From: Phascolarctos cinereus
Taxonomy: Eukaryota; Chordata; Mammalia; Diprotodontia; Phascolarctidae
Reading direction: 5' to 3'
Length of the DNA: 64,000 nt
Assembly: GCF_002099425.1 (NCBI RefSeq)
Contig: NW_018344068.1
Coordinates: 726,001 to 790,000 of the forward strand
Positions 46,100 through 58,745 of this stretch are shown here, in pieces. Numbering within the stretch: the first letter of the stretch is position 1; each line of letters begins with the position of its first letter. The position numbers and the translations under genes were made by a program. A model generated the notes under the pieces. It ran no database searches. It was not told the DNA's origin and saw only the letters and a program-made list of their open reading frames with translations.

Positions 46100-48320
46100 C
46101 ATTCTATTAAAAACTTTAACTGTACTTAGCCCACAGAGTAATCCCTACTATCAAGAAACTGACATTCTAAAGGAGGAGAAAACATGAACCTATGTAAGCA
46201 TAGCATAGAGTAAATATGGAGTAAATACAAGTTAAAAATGAGGAAGTTGGGGGAAAAGATATTAGCAATTGAAGGGATCAAGAAAGTGTTTAGAATGTGG
46301 TGCTTGGGCTAAGTTTTAAAGGAAGTGAAAGATTCTTCCAGGTGGAGGTGAGGAGGGAGTTCATTCCAAGTATGGAGGACAACTAGTTTGCAAACATGGA
46401 GAGAAGAGATGGTGTGCTGCATGTGAAGTACAAAGAGAGGGCCAGGGTTGGAGGAGAGAGTACAGAATAGAAGAATACCATGTGATAAAGTTGGAAAGGC
46501 AGGTTGGGGCCATGTTGTAAAGGACTCTTAGAGCTAAAGAGGTTACATTTGATCCTAGAGGCACCAGCAGTCACTTGAGTTCATTCAGTGTGGGAGTGCC
46601 ACGGTCAGAGGTGAGCTTTAGGAAAATCACCTGAGGAGCCATGTAAAGGATGAATTGGAGTGGGGAGAGACATGACGAAAAGAGACCGATTAGGAGTCCA
46701 TTGCAACAGTCGAGGCAAGAGGTGGTGAGGAGCTGAACTAAGGGGGCAACTGTGAATAAAGGAAAGGGGAGAGATTGTAAGAAATGTAGAAATAAAAACA
46801 ACGATATTTGGCAAAGGTTGAATGATAGTGAAGAGTTAGGGTGACATTGGGGTTACAAATCTGGGAAACTGAAAGAAAGGTGATACTTTGGAAAGTTTGG
46901 TCGACGTTTAGATGTAGGCTGTAGGATGAGTTCTGTTTTGGACATGCTGAGTTTGAGATATCTCTGGGACATGCAGGAGAAATATCTAGTAGGCAGCTGG
47001 TGCATTGGGACGGGAAGTCAGAAGAGAGACTGGTATTAGATATATAGATCTTCACAGAGATGATAATTAAACTCACAAGGGCTTATGAGGCCACCAAAAG
47101 TAGGAATATAGAGAGAGAAGAGGGCCCAGGATATAGCCTTGGATTATACAGTTAGAGGGCATGACATGGATAATGAGTCATCAAAGGAGACTGAGATATG
47201 GTAGGAAGAGAACCAGGAGAGAGCAGTGTCATTAAAAGCTCAGAGGGAAGAAAATATCCAAGAAGAGAGGGTGGTCAGCAGTGTCAGAGGGTACAGGTTA
47301 AGAAGGATGATGTCAGGGGCAGCTAGGTGGCGCAGTGAATAGAGCTCTGGCCTTGGAGTCGGGAGGACCTGAGTTCAAATCCAGCCTCAGACACTTAACA
47401 CTTACTAGCTGTGTGACCCTGGGCAAGTCACTTAACCCCTATTGCCTCACCAAAAAAAAAAAAAAGAAGGATGATGTCTAGGAAAAAAAAAAGACAGATT
47501 TATCAATTAAGAGAGCTGGTAACTTTGGAGAGGTCGATTTCAGTCCAGTGATGAGGTCAAAAGTCAGACTGCAGCAGCAGGGAGTGAGAGGAGAAAAAAT
47601 GAAGGCAAAGAGTATAAATGACTTTTTGGAGGTTGGCTGAGGTTGGCACAGATAGCTTGAGGGGATAGTAGGATCTTGAGAGGACTTTTTAAGGATGGGG
47701 GGGCGATGGGTGTGTTTGTAAGCAGCAGAAGAATCGGTAGATAGGGAGAGATTGATGATTAGAAAGGGAGAGGGAATGATTACTGCAGAAGACGGGAAAG
47801 GGATATGATCAAAGACATTTATAAGAGGGGTTGGCCTTAGCTAAGAGAAGTGCCATTTCATTATAAGGGACTAGATAAAAGCAGAGATTGAAAGATGTCA
47901 GAGAGATGTGAGATGAGAGGGAAGGGGGGTGAATGGCCTCAGTTTTCTTGGTAAAGTAAGAGTTGAGGTCCTCAACCGAGAGACTTGGGGAGAGGAAAGT
48001 GTGAGAGGCTTAAGAGGTTTGGAATAGCTTCTGTTGGAGTGAGATAGGGAATCAATTAGGAAAGAATAAAAAGATTGCCTTGTTTCAGCCAAGCCCAGGT
48101 GAGGCTAGATAACAAATCTGGAGTGCATCCCAGTCAGCAAGGTTGTGTGACTTCTTGTAGCTATTTCCAACAATAAATGAGTAGGAGTGGAAGAGGTGCA
48201 TGGTGGGAGTAATCCAGGGTTGGGGTTTTGCAAGGGATGAACAGTAACAGGACAAGGGACCAGGAATTTGAGACCAAAGAACAGTGTGTGCAACTGAAGT
48301 GTTTAACTATAGGATTGTTA
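46100..48320 (-). mobile_element. Antisense L2 LINE, about 2 kb with RT remnants
   Basis: This is the longest LINE copy here. On the minus strand, 46571-46801 includes LDCCNGLLIGLFSS and LYMAPQVIFLK, and 46738-47076 includes SSDFPSQCTSCLLDIS. Both are recognisable L2 ORF2 segments after the reverse-transcriptase core. The complement of the RT motif itself (GTCAGCAGTGTCAGAG) is near 47275. Frames are broken, so it is dead. A SINE sits at 47315-47463. Confidence 0.88.
47315..47463 (+). repeat. Young CORE-SINE with 15-bp TSD
   Basis: Exact repeat AAGAAGGATGATGTC at 47300-47314 and 47464-47478. Complete head, B box, core and poly(A). It splits the antisense L2. Confidence 0.96.
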
Positions 48321-48329
48321 ACTATAGGA

Positions 48330-49150
48330 AGAGAGTAAAATGAAGTCAGAGCAAGGTCAATGGCCTGAGAGGTGGAGGGATTGGAGGTTTTGAAGAGGAT
48401 AAAGAATGGAGGTGTGAGGCCCAGGGAGAGAGGGAAAGAAAGGTGGTTATAGCCAGATTGAGAATGTCAGAGTTTTTTGATTAAAGAAGTAGAAGGCCAT
48501 GCAAGCTGGACTTAGAAGAATACTGGCCAACAATTTTTTTGGAATGTGACAAAAAAACAGGAGAAAAATGTGATGGCAGCAATAGTGGGACAGTAGGCCC
48601 CAGAAATAAAGGTGCATACCTATATAACATTAACAGTATCTGCCCCCAGGCTCATTTCATGCTATGACATCTCAGAATCAAGGGCACAGATGGTAGATAT
48701 AACCACGGCAAGGAAGAGGGAGAGCCATTTCACCCTCTGAGACAAGAGGAAAAGAAAGTTCATAGGGTCATGGAATTTAGAGGTGGAACGCTCCCTATCT
48801 TTTGGAGGATGAGAACCCTTTTTTAATGAAAAAAAAATTCACAGATCTCCATGGTATAGTAGTTGCATTAGTACTGCCTGAAACTGATGACAAGAAGCTA
48901 CTGTGAATTCAGTGATACTTTTATATTTTATTCAATCACAAGACCATCTACATTCATTTGAAAAGTAGTAATACATATGTGTGTGAGATTCAGGTTACAG
49001 AAGGTTTGTTTTCTTACTTATTAGACCAAGTCGTGCTGCATATTTTATTAGAGCTAAATGTAGATTAAAATGAGTGTTTCATGCATCTCAAGATCCTTTC
49101 AGTAACTCTGTGTGATTTACCCTTCTGTGCCTCCACCCCCACTGGGATCC
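48330..49150. other. Probable LINE remainder, no gene
   Basis: A/G-rich at the left, similar to antisense L2, then AT-rich unrecognised sequence. Confidence 0.4.
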
Positions 49151-49154
49151 TTAT

Positions 49155-49520
49155 CCGAAAGATTGGGAACCATTGATCTTGTCCAATTGCTTTATTTTAC
49201 AAATGAGGAAACTGAGGCCCAGAGAGGTTAGGTGACTCGCACAGAGTCACATAGGTAGTAAATGGCCTGAACAAGACTCCAGCCCAGATCTTCTGACTGT
49301 AAGGAGGTAATGATCTGCAGCAGGAAACAGCACTAGATATATGGTCAGACAACCTGGGTGGAAAGCCCAGTTTTACCCCTTTCTGTCTTCTTGATATGCA
49401 TGTCAGTTCCTGCCTCAGTTTCCTCCTCTGAAAAATGGAGCAAGTACTTTCAGCTTTTTCCCCTCATGCACGGGGATTATAATGAGGATCAGATGAAATA
49501 ATGTAAGGAAAGTACAAATG
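49155..49520. repeat. L3/MIR-type fragments
   Basis: ACAAATGAGGAAACTGAGGC (49199 on), then a MIR-like piece with TTTCCTCCTCTGAAAAATGG. Confidence 0.75.
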
Positions 49521-49529
49521 TATTTATGG

Positions 49530-50455
49530 TGCTTCCTTAAGAGAGTGATTGTGAAAGAAGTAAAGGGAGTTGGAACCTTGAGACTGGAAAAGTTTATACA
49601 TGGGATTCTGCTAGCTCCCAATTTTGTCTTCTGTTTGGGAAAGAAAACACCCGGTTTTCTCCTTTGGGCTTGGAATAAAAGAACACAATATTTGAAAGGA
49701 AAGTTGTCTCATCAGCACTTTGGCTCCCCCAGCACCTGTGTGTTGGGTGATGTTCATGAACTCTCTGTGTGGTCTGGGCGCCTCAAACCCTCAAACCCAC
49801 AAGAACGAGACAGCCAAAGACGTGCTGGCCCCACAGCCCTTCAGTACAATGGGTTTCTTAAAGGCACTTTCAGTTACACTGACTCTTCCCGAAGCTATTT
49901 CCCAGGAAAGCTAAGGGCCTTTTGTCAGACACATGTTATAAACTTTCTCCTCACGCATGGGGCTCGCCCAAGTACAGGCCTGGGTTCTTATTCAGGCCCT
50001 CAGCTTTTGAATTCTTCCCTTGCAAAGCTAATCAGTTTGATAGTTCCTAATTGTTGGTTAGATTCCGGGATCCTCTTCTCTGCCCCCAGCTTCTAGCTCT
50101 CTCACCCTGTAGCTTTCTCAGTTAACCATTTCTTTCTGACTCTGCTCTTTCAGAGACCCTGAAATCCCTTGATCCTTTTTCTTGGTCCCTTCTTCCTTAG
50201 GCTAAGTGGGTAGAAATTCTTTTTCATGGTCACCTCCTGCCAAAGATAGGCGTTTCAGAGCCTACCTACACAGCCCACCTACACAGTTTCTCTTTCTCCT
50301 GTTCTAGAGACAATCTTTAGCTCTTGACACTGTTTCAGCTCAAATTAACATGTTTGTGTTAGTTCTGAAACTCCCATGGCCCATACTAGAGCTATAATAA
50401 TGTCTCCTCCCTCACAGCTCTATAATGTTCTGCACCTCATATAAAGCATGACAAT
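49530..50455. other. Unrecognised intronic DNA with the longest open frame
   Basis: A 192-codon open frame (49518-50096, plus) runs through this block. It has no recognised domain and begins inside a MIR tail. A chance frame is most likely. Confidence 0.4.
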
Positions 50456-50839
50456 TTTTAGGACTTTACCATTTGCATGGCACTTTGAAATACATTTTAA
50501 TTTGAGCCTTAAAACAACCCTGTGATACAGGCAAGGCAGGGCTTAGTATCCTCATTTTACAGACAAGGAAAAGTGATTCCAGAGAAGTAAAGTGATTTGC
50601 CCCATGCCACAAAGCTGCTAGTGAGCTGCCGAGCTAGTACTCCAGCCCTGACTCTAGAAAGAGGTGCAAGCTCACTCTTCCTATGATGCCATTCAGCTCC
50701 CTTCCCATAGCCACAGAAGGTACCTGCCATGTTCTGGGCACTGTGCTAAGCACTGGGGTTACAAAGAAAGGCAAAAAAACTGTCTCTACCAGTCTAATGA
50801 GGGAGAGAACCTAAAAACAACTGTACAAACATTTTATAT

Positions 50840-50950
50840 ATATTTTAGATATATAAAAAAATATATATGTATGTATATGCACATGTATATGTATACATAT
50901 GTATATGTGTGTACATGTATATGTGTGTGTGTATATATGTATGTATGTAT
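50840..50950. repeat. (TA)n/(TATG)n microsatellite
   Basis: ATATAT, TATGTA and GTGTAT blocks run for about 110 bp. Confidence 0.95.
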
Positions 50951-50954
50951 TGGA

Positions 50955-51970
50955 GAAAACCAACAGGGAAGTCACTAGTATTAAGGGGGATCAGAAAAGG
51001 CTTCTCATAGAAGATGGAACTTCAGCTGGGATTTGAAAGAAGCCAGGCAACCAGGAGGTAGAGATGAGGAAGGAAAATATTCTAGGCACGAGGAACAGCC
51101 AGTGAAGATGCAGGAGCTGGAGTTGTCATGTGTCAAGAATAGCAGGGAAGGCAGTGTCACTGAATCACAGAGCATGGGTTAGAAAGGAAGGTGTGAGAAG
51201 ATTGGAAAGGTGGAAGGGGGCCAGGTGGTGAAAGGCTTTGAATGCCAAGCAGAATATCGTGTATTTGATCTTAGGGGTGCTAGGGAGCCGCTAGAGTTCA
51301 TTGCATTTTGTTGTTCAGTCATTTTCAGTTGTGTCTGACTCTTTGTGACCCCATTTGGGGTTTTCTTGGCAAAGATACTGGAGTAGTCTGCCATTTCCTT
51401 CTCTAGCTCATTTTACAGATGAGGAAACCGAGGCAAACAGGGTTAAGTGACTTGCCCAGGGTCACACAGTAAGTGTCTGAGGCCAGATTTGAACTCAAGA
51501 AGATGTCTTCCTGACTCCAGGCCTGGTGCTCTATCTACTGTGCCATCTAGCTGCCTGTTTATTGAATATAGTCAGATCTGCACTTGAAGGAAATCACTCT
51601 GACAGCTGAGTGGAGAATGGACTGGGGTGAGGAGGGACTTGGCAGCTGGAGCCACCAGCTACTGTTACAGTAATGCAGGTGCGAGGTGACGAGACCCACC
51701 CGAGGGTGGTGGCAGTGTCAGAGGAGAGAAGGGTCATACGTGGGAGATGTTACAAACGTAAAATCAATAGGACTTGGCCATCGATTGGGTATGGGGAGGG
51801 AGGGTAAGGAGTTGATAATGACCTCTAGGTTTCAAGCCCGGGGGACTGGGAGGATAGTGATGCAACTCAGCAGTAATAGGGAAGTTCAGAATAGTAACAG
51901 GTTTTCGAAGAAAGAGTTAAGTCTTGGCCACATTGAACTTAAGATGTCTACAGAATAGGAGGGGAGGTCA
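50955..51970 (-). mobile_element. Antisense L2 split by a long SINE
   Basis: AGCTGGGATTTGAAAGAAGC on the left. TATAGTCAGATCTGCACTTG and CAGTAATGCAGGTGCGAGGT on the right. The phrase GAGTTCATT / TTTATTGAATA joins across the SINE. Confidence 0.87.
51306..51557 (-). repeat. Long-form CORE-SINE, reverse
   Basis: Starts TTTTGTTGTTCAGTCATTTT and ends GTGCCATCTAGCTGCC. Confidence 0.92.
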
Positions 51971-51974
51971 CTCG

Positions 51975-52890
51975 CTTCCCATGTTGTTTTTTACCCTCAG
52001 TTTGAAGGACAGGGATAAACACTCTAGATAGTGAAGCCTCCAGGAACACTGATTCTAACAGTGCCTGTGCAGAGGAGCAAGAGAAGGACTGAGGACAATA
52101 GGGGCATGCCCACATTGATCTTCCTCCCACTCCCTTTCCATTCCTGTGCTTCCTTTGCCCTGTGCTCAGCCCTCTTCTTTGTGATGTTTACTGTGGTTCC
52201 GATGTTGTCTGGGCAAGACCCTTCCCTGTTGTATCTCAGGATTCAGAGGATGACTTTGGGTTTCCCATTGAGCCTAGGGCCACACTGTTAACCATCTTCA
52301 TCAAGCAGACCTGTCTGCCCTCAAGTGGTCCTCTTTGTCCCTTGGCATGATTTCTGAGAGCTCAAGCCTCTCTTACCCCATTCTCCGTTCCTTTTCTTCA
52401 CCTCAGACTATAGAACATATTGGCTTCCCTGTTGCCCTCAGGGGGCAAGTAGCCTACTATTAAAACCACCATATTCATGGGCCTAAGGTAGAAGGTATCA
52501 GGCTTCAGGATCTAAAAGAAATCAGGCAGGATAATCTAAAACACATGGGCTAGGAGTCTCAGCCCTGTTACTGGCCAGCTCTGTAGTGACATACTTTCTT
52601 AGGTAAGTCACTTTTCCTTGATGGGCCTGTTTCTCTTTATAGAATGATACAGTTGGTTCCTTTCAGTCTTAACATTCTGTTCTCCATCTTTAAAAATCAA
52701 AAGGTTGGAGTAGCTGTCATCTAAGAATGGCCTCAGTGGGTGAATGTGGACATTCTCAGCCCAAGGGTAGCTTCTGCTTCTCCATCATATTTCCTCCAGG
52801 CAGAGAGAGGACCATCTTATGGGAGCATATGGTGTGTGTCAGGGTAGAGGAGAGGAAGTTGGAAAAGGCTGAGGCCAGAGAACAACAATG
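51975..52890. other. No gene or strong repeat seen
   Basis: Intronic. Short open frames only. A weak MIR-like stretch lies near 52570-52680. Confidence 0.45.
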
Positions 52891-52899
52891 GTTGTACTG

Positions 52900-53110
52900 G
52901 AAGGAATATCAGCTTTAGAGTCAGAATGCCCAGGTTGACGCCCAGCTCTGCCACATACTTTACTAGCTGTGGGACCTTGGGTTAAATCTTGTCACTTCTC
53001 TGAACCTCCATTTCCTCACCTGTAATGAAGAAATAATAGTTGCATTATTTCTTTCTGGAAAAGAAAGTGTTTTGCAAGCTATAAAATACTATAGGAATGT
53101 GAGTAGCTGT
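52900..53110 (+). repeat. MIR fragment
   Basis: TTACTAGCTGTGGGACCTTG core and CCATTTCCTCACCTGTAATG. Confidence 0.8.
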
Positions 53111-53114
53111 TATT

Positions 53115-54240
53115 GTGAAAGGTTTTAAATGCCACATGACCTTAGCAAAGAGATCTCTCTCTTGGCTTCTTTAGGCCTTGGGTTCTCTATCTGTTCAATA
53201 GATAGAGTCACCTCTGCCTTCCAGACACCTACCAAGGGTCAGGCAACAGTTAGAGGACCTTGAATCCTTTAGGCGAGTCACAAAGTCTCCAATGGTGATA
53301 ATAAATGATCTTGATGATTACTAATTATCCTTTTGCTTGAGTATGGTTAAGCCAAAGCTACAGGACTCTGGTTTGACACATAGCACTGCCAGAAATAGTA
53401 GAGCATGTTTTGCTTACTCATAGACTAAAAAGAATAGCATCAAAGAGAGGATTCTGCATTGACAGCTGACCTCTGCAGCACTGAGGGCTGAGACTTTTTG
53501 ACTCCTCGGCAGGTCAGAATGGCAGCCTGGAGGGACATAGCATATTGTGATAGTAGACACAGAGATTGACTGCTAGTCATAAAGCCTTGCTTCCTCCATT
53601 GTGCGGTGTGTAGGATGTCTTGGCCCAGTCTCTATGAAATGGATAGGGTCCCTAGAGGCAGTCTCTGGGGATGATACTTTGGTTTCCCAGGAGGCCTAGC
53701 TTTTACGGTCTTCATTAGCTCATTTTCTGAGAAGGTCTATGAAGTCTACAGCAGAACAATGGAAGGATCAGAATCCCAAATCCTTCCCCACTGATGAGCT
53801 CCCTGGCTTGAGGGGGTTCTGGGAATGAATGTATATTCCTTCCTGTTGCAAACCAGATGGACAGGAGGTGCAGCATTGGCAGCTGGCCCTTGGTCAGGGC
53901 AAGGAATGGTTCTTCAAGTTTTGGATATGCAAACCAGGTAGGGAGAGTAAGGAGATAGTGAGACCAAAGGGGGAAAAAAAAAGGGAACAAGTTTGATGTG
54001 TGTTGGTGAGATTATGAGAAGACCTAATCGGCAGAACTATAATCACCTTTTCAGTGGCAGGAGATAAGTCTGTACATCTCCTGTTCCTAGGGTAGTTGTA
54101 TTCTCTTCATATTACTTGTGTTTACTTCTCTGCACATACATCGTAGTCCTCCAGTAGAAATCAAGTGCCTTGAGGCTGTTTTTATTTTGCTCCTCATACC
54201 CTCCTAGTACTGTGCCTTCCATCTTAGAGGGGCTTAATTT
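53115..54240. other. Unrecognised intronic DNA
   Basis: About 1.1 kb with no feature supported. Confidence 0.45.
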
Positions 54241-54244
54241 ATTG

Positions 54245-54940
54245 AATTGATAGGTAGGGTAGGATCAGACTGAGCATCTTAGACTTAAAGTAGGGAGCTA
54301 CTGAAAGTGTTTGAGTTCAGAGCGGTTCATTAAGATGGATTAGATAGTGAGAGACTAGAGTAAGGGAGACAAGTTAGGAAGCTATTACAGTAGTCCAGGC
54401 AAGGGGTAATGAGGACCTCAGTAAAGGAGGGTGTGGTGGCAGAGAAAATTGGATGATTTATGAGACATATTAGAGATAAATGTAAAGTCTTACATTTGAG
54501 TGGTTTGTTTTTTTAAATTCACTTTACAAGCACAAGATAACAAAGATAGATTACTCATAAGCTGGAGAGCATCCAGAGGGCATCCATAATGGTGAAGATT
54601 TGTTTGTGGGAACCAGGGGTGTCGATCCTCAAGAAGACTTAGAAGGCACCACGATACCTATCTTCAGATATTTACAGATACATGGAAGGATCCTACGTAT
54701 TCTGTTGAGCCCTAGAAGATAGGAAACTTGGAAAAAGATCTATTTAGGTATGATGTAAGGAGAAATTTCCTCATAGTAAGAGCTATTGTTAAGTAGAATT
54801 GGCTGCCTTAGTAGGAGGGAATGGCATCCCCTTTTGGAGACCTTCAAGGAAAAGCTGGATGGCCAGTGTCAGTTATAAGAGGAGGAGTCTTATCATAAGG
54901 AGATTTGAGAAAATTTGGCTATAGGAAAGGAATTGGGATT
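54245..54940. mobile_element. Antisense L2 piece, then sense L3/CR1 3' end
   Basis: ACAGTAGTCCAGGCAAGGGG (L2, to about 54480), then GGCATCCATAATGGTGAAGA, AAGTAGAATTGGCTGCCTTA and CCTTCAAGGAAAAGCTGGAT (L3). Confidence 0.75.
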
Positions 54941-55199
54941 CTTGGATTTGGGAATCTGAGAGGACGTTAGGTGGTGCCATTTAGAGAGTCAAGAAAGTTG
55001 GTGGGGTGTTGGGGATCTGTTTTGGAAGAGAGTTCACTGAAGGACCATAAACTAGACTTGGCCTACTTGTATGACACTAAGCAAGATCCCCATTTCCATA
55101 GCCCTCCATTTCTGCCTTCTCTCTCTAGGAGGTCCCCAGCTTTGGGGATGGGGAGCTGACGATGAACAGAAAATTGTCCCAGCACTTAAGGTTTTATAG

Positions 55200-55620
55200 A
55201 AGGCCCAGCAGTGAACATATTCTATGGCCAGGAAATGTCCCCCCCGGACAGGAGCATGGCCCCGTCACGGTGTGGGGTGAGGTGCTGCTGTTACCCTAAG
55301 CCTGGCTTCCCTCAGACACCGGGCCAGGCACTGCCCTTTGATGCCGTGCCACCACCAGACAAACCTGGATGTGAACAAGCAGTTGAAGAACTGCTGAAGT
55401 ATTTGCGGAGGAGCTAGAATTTCAAGGCTTTGCTGGCCTTGATCATATCTTTACATTCTTTGAAAACTGGCTGCAGAGGGGGTGTTTACAGACACATCCA
55501 GGCCAAGATTACCAGCTTCTTTCTATATTTTCCAGTCTGTACCGGGAGATTTGCTCACTTTATGAGTTTCCCAAGGTTTTAGCTCTGCTGGATGTTTTAC
55601 CCTGATTTCTTCTGAACAAG
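55200..55620 (+). other. Unrecognised open frames
   Basis: A 68-codon frame (55211-55417) ends EQAVEELLKYLRRS. A second frame runs open from about 55390 to 55605 (EELEFQGFAGLDHIFTFF). Both sit in repeat-free DNA between the second and third visible MPG coding exons. No family is recognised. Chance frames or a decayed retrocopy are possible. Confidence 0.2.
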
Positions 55621-55624
55621 TAAA

Positions 55625-57240
55625 AGGGAAGTACAGTCTACTGTGGGGCAGAGGCACAAGGCCCCCATAGGAGGCTGATGCTGGGGGAAGGAGGCAGCAA
55701 GGGCAGTGAGTCACAGGGGTGGAGGGGCAGGAATATCCTGTTCTCAAGCAGCTCAAATTTGTCAGCCAGAGGCTGGATTGAGCGTGAGAGCTCCGTTGAA
55801 CTCAGCCTGCCTGATTGTCCCCTAGGGGCTGTGTCCCCTGTCAGGAGTCTCTTAGCCTGTCAGGGCAGCCAAGTGGGAGGGTGTTGGTAAATTTATGAGA
55901 GAATATGAATAGAGGTTCTGGTTTAGTTGAAAACAAAAGGTATTTTGACAAGGCATTGGCTCCCCCTTACAGGCTGCGGATTTGTACCTTTCTCCTTCCA
56001 CATGTGAGCCTTTAGTTCTCGGTCAGTGGGCAAACCTAGAGGAATAAATACCCTTGAGGCAGCAGGAAGGGTCCCTCAGGGTGGGGGTGTGGATGAGTCT
56101 GGGAAGACTGGCTGACTGAGGATGGAATGGAGGGGAAGGGAGGAGGGGGTCTAAGCTGTATTCCAGATTAAGGCACACCCCATCAGAGGGTGTGAATGAG
56201 GGAATTCCCATCTTAGCCCTATCACTGCTGTGCTGACATGACACTCTACTCTGGGCTTCATGAGGATAATATTACTTGCCTCAGCAGCCCTACTGGCATT
56301 ATCCTAACTTTATACCTGAGCAAACTGTGACTCCGGCAGGAAAAGTCATAAAGGATCATAGGATTTAGAGCTGGAAGAGGGAGGCTCAGAGAGGAGTGAC
56401 TTGCTTGGAGGTCACCCCCATGAAATGGTGATGGGGCTCGAATTCAGACCCAAGCTTTCTGATTACAATACTCCTTCCATTCTTCTACTCAAGGAAGTAC
56501 CTAAAGAGATCACCTAGCTATTTTCTGGTCCCCTAAGCATCAAAGCTAAATTCAGAAGAGATCCTCTTCTTCCATGTCCCAGCAAAGACATCCTGCCTTT
56601 TTTAACCTGATTCACACAAATGCCCAGTGCTTGACAACAAAGGGCCACATGTGATCCTAGAAACCCTGGCCTAAATTCCAAGGCACTAGGCAGATGGCAC
56701 CTGCTTCTCTGCTCCTTATGAGGGTAGATGTGTTTGTGTAGTGTTCCTTTCATTTGGTACACTTTGGAAAGGTGTTGGGGAGAAGAACCTTTTTCTATCA
56801 TTCATCACTCTAGTGACATTCTTCTGATTCGATCAGCTCCTCTGACTTGGCCCAGTCAGGACAGAGGTTAGATGACATGTGGGTGAGACATAGACTGGAA
56901 ACCTTCTAGCCAGTGCTTTCCCCAACAAGCGGCGCCTGTCTGGGGCTCCGGATGGCTTTATTTGTTGGGAAAATAATCTGGGGTTGGTAAGCTCAGGGCT
57001 GGAGGCTGAAGCCTTGGGTGTGGACAAGGGAGTAAGGCCTCCTGAGATCTGCTGTGCTGGCCTCACAGATGGTATAGATCAAGAATCTTTTGGGAGGCTG
57101 ACTATAACAGAAATATTATGCTTAAAACTCACATGGAAGCTGGATTTTTCCAAAATTTGACCCATCCAGACTTAGAGGCCTTTTTTCTATCTGTACCACT
57201 ATAATGCTAGTATGGGATTAGAGAATCAGGCTTTTTGTAC
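55625..57240. other. Intronic DNA, mostly unrecognised
   Basis: Short L3/MIR-like scraps near 56330-56440 (AAGGATCATAGGATTTAGAG). No gene. Confidence 0.45.
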
Positions 57241-57320
57241 TAAATGAAACCCTATCAATCTAACTACCTTCCACCCCTCATTTTATAGATGAGGAAAATA
57301 AAACCTAGACATGGATTTGT

Positions 57321-57475
57321 GGGGCAGCTAGGTGGCACAGTGGATAGAGCACTGGCCCTGAAGTCAGGAGGACCTGAGTGAGTTCAAATCTGGCCTCAGA
57401 CCAAACACTTGACACTTACTAGCTGTGTGACCCTGGGCAAGTCACTTAACCCCAACTACCTTAAAAAAAAAAACC
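57321..57475 (+). repeat. Young CORE-SINE
   Basis: Head GGGGCAGCTAGGTGGCACAG, B box GTTCAAATCTGG, core, A-rich tail. Flanks share GATTTG. A four-base GAGT duplication lies beside the B box. Confidence 0.93.
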
Positions 57476-58217
57476 CAACAGATTTGCACTGTTCAGTCAC
57501 ACATACATCAGAGCCAACATACCAGCCCATTTTATGACAGAGTCTAACGTTCAGGTTCTCTCTCTCTGTTGTCCCTCTTTGGCAAGCCTTGATCTCTTGG
57601 CACAGGGGAATATGTCCCAGATTTGGGTATGTGGAGTTATGAGGCCCATAAAAGCCACACATCACCTGTTAAATGTGTCCCTTGCACCCAAGATTTCTGT
57701 AGCCTGGTGTTCACAGTCTTGGCTTAGTTTCTTTCCTAATCGTTGATTTGCCTCTAACAGAGCATTCATACCAAAGACACTTTCTTCCCCTAAAGAATGA
57801 GGAAGGAGCTTTGGTTTGGGGCCTGGTTTTCATCAGTTTCCCCCCTGTGTCGTCTGTGACTTGCTGTTCTGTTTTGATGAGCGTAAGGGGAGGATGTGGA
57901 GGAGGAAAGATCAGGAGGAGATGTAGTCAAGAGGTCTCCCTCTCATGATAGATGGCTCATAGTACTGAAATAAAAACTTATGAACTAATTAGCAAGGCTA
58001 AAAATGTATTTCACTGTTTTGAGAAAATAGAATAACAAGTCATTGCTCTTGCCAGATTAATTTCCAGCCAGCAATTTCCCACCCTTATCTAAGGATACCA
58101 CAGTTGGGCATTGTCTGAGAGCGGGAGGGTTCTGACCACCTTTCATCACTTTGATCCACTAGCAGAAATTCTTCAAAAATCCTCCTCACACTCAAGGCTT
58201 GTGCTTGCTGTCTGCAG

Positions 58218-58597
58218 GTGAAGGGGCGTGCATCCTTCTTCGTTCCCTGGAGCCAGTGGAAGGCTTGGAGATGATGCGGCAGCTTCGTAATGCCCACCGA
58301 AAAGGAGCAGCCAGGGCCCTCAAGGACCGGGAACTTTGCAATGGCCCCTCTAAGCTATGTCAAGCCCTGGCCATTGACAAGAGCTTTGACCAGAGGGACC
58401 TGGCAGAAGAGGAGGCCATTTGGCTGGAGCAGGGCCCTGAAAGGCCAGGGGAACATACTGTGGTGGCGGCAGCCAGGATTGGTATCAACTATGCTGGAGA
58501 GTGGGCCCTAAAGCCACTCAGATTCTACATCCAAGGCAACCCTTATGTCAGTGTGGTAGATCGAAAGGTAGAACAGGAAATGCAGGCCAGTGGCTAA
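58218..58597 (+). CDS. MPG: MPG last coding exon
   Basis: This exon follows a CTGCAG acceptor. The single G left from the previous exon joins GT to make the glycine of SSQGEGACILLR, where the last Arg equals human Arg182. It encodes the C-terminal half of the glycosylase fold: LEPVEGLEMMRQLR, LKDRELCNGPSKLCQALAID, KSFDQRDLAEEEAIWLE, then VVAAARIGINYAGEW and KPLRFYIQGNPYVSVVD. It stops at TAA (58595-58597) after EQEMQASG. With the two upstream exons the visible open frame is 269 residues, against 298 for human MPG, so only a short N-terminal piece is missing. No internal stop or frameshift is seen. Confidence 0.97.
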
Positions 58598-58745
58598 GGC
58601 CCAGCTAGGGAAGCCAAGCTGCTGCTGCTGCTGGTGAATTCAGCACTTGCAAGCTTGAGCCCCTGTTGTGCAAAGGTCATGGCTTGACTAGGCTACAGCA
58701 AAGATTTTTAGAGGTTTAGAAAAATAAATTCTTGTTTCCACAAAA
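58598..58745 (+). terminator. MPG: MPG 3' UTR and poly(A) signal
   Basis: This is a short 3' UTR with an AATAAA hexamer at 58723-58728. Cleavage is probably 10-20 bases later. A GCT/CTG run of about five units lies near 58619-58634. Convergent NPRL3 uses its own signal about 0.9 kb further on. Confidence 0.8.

Noticed and set aside
46361-47076. Several minus-strand frames that look like separate small genes
   Set aside because: They are pieces of a single decayed antisense L2 ORF2.
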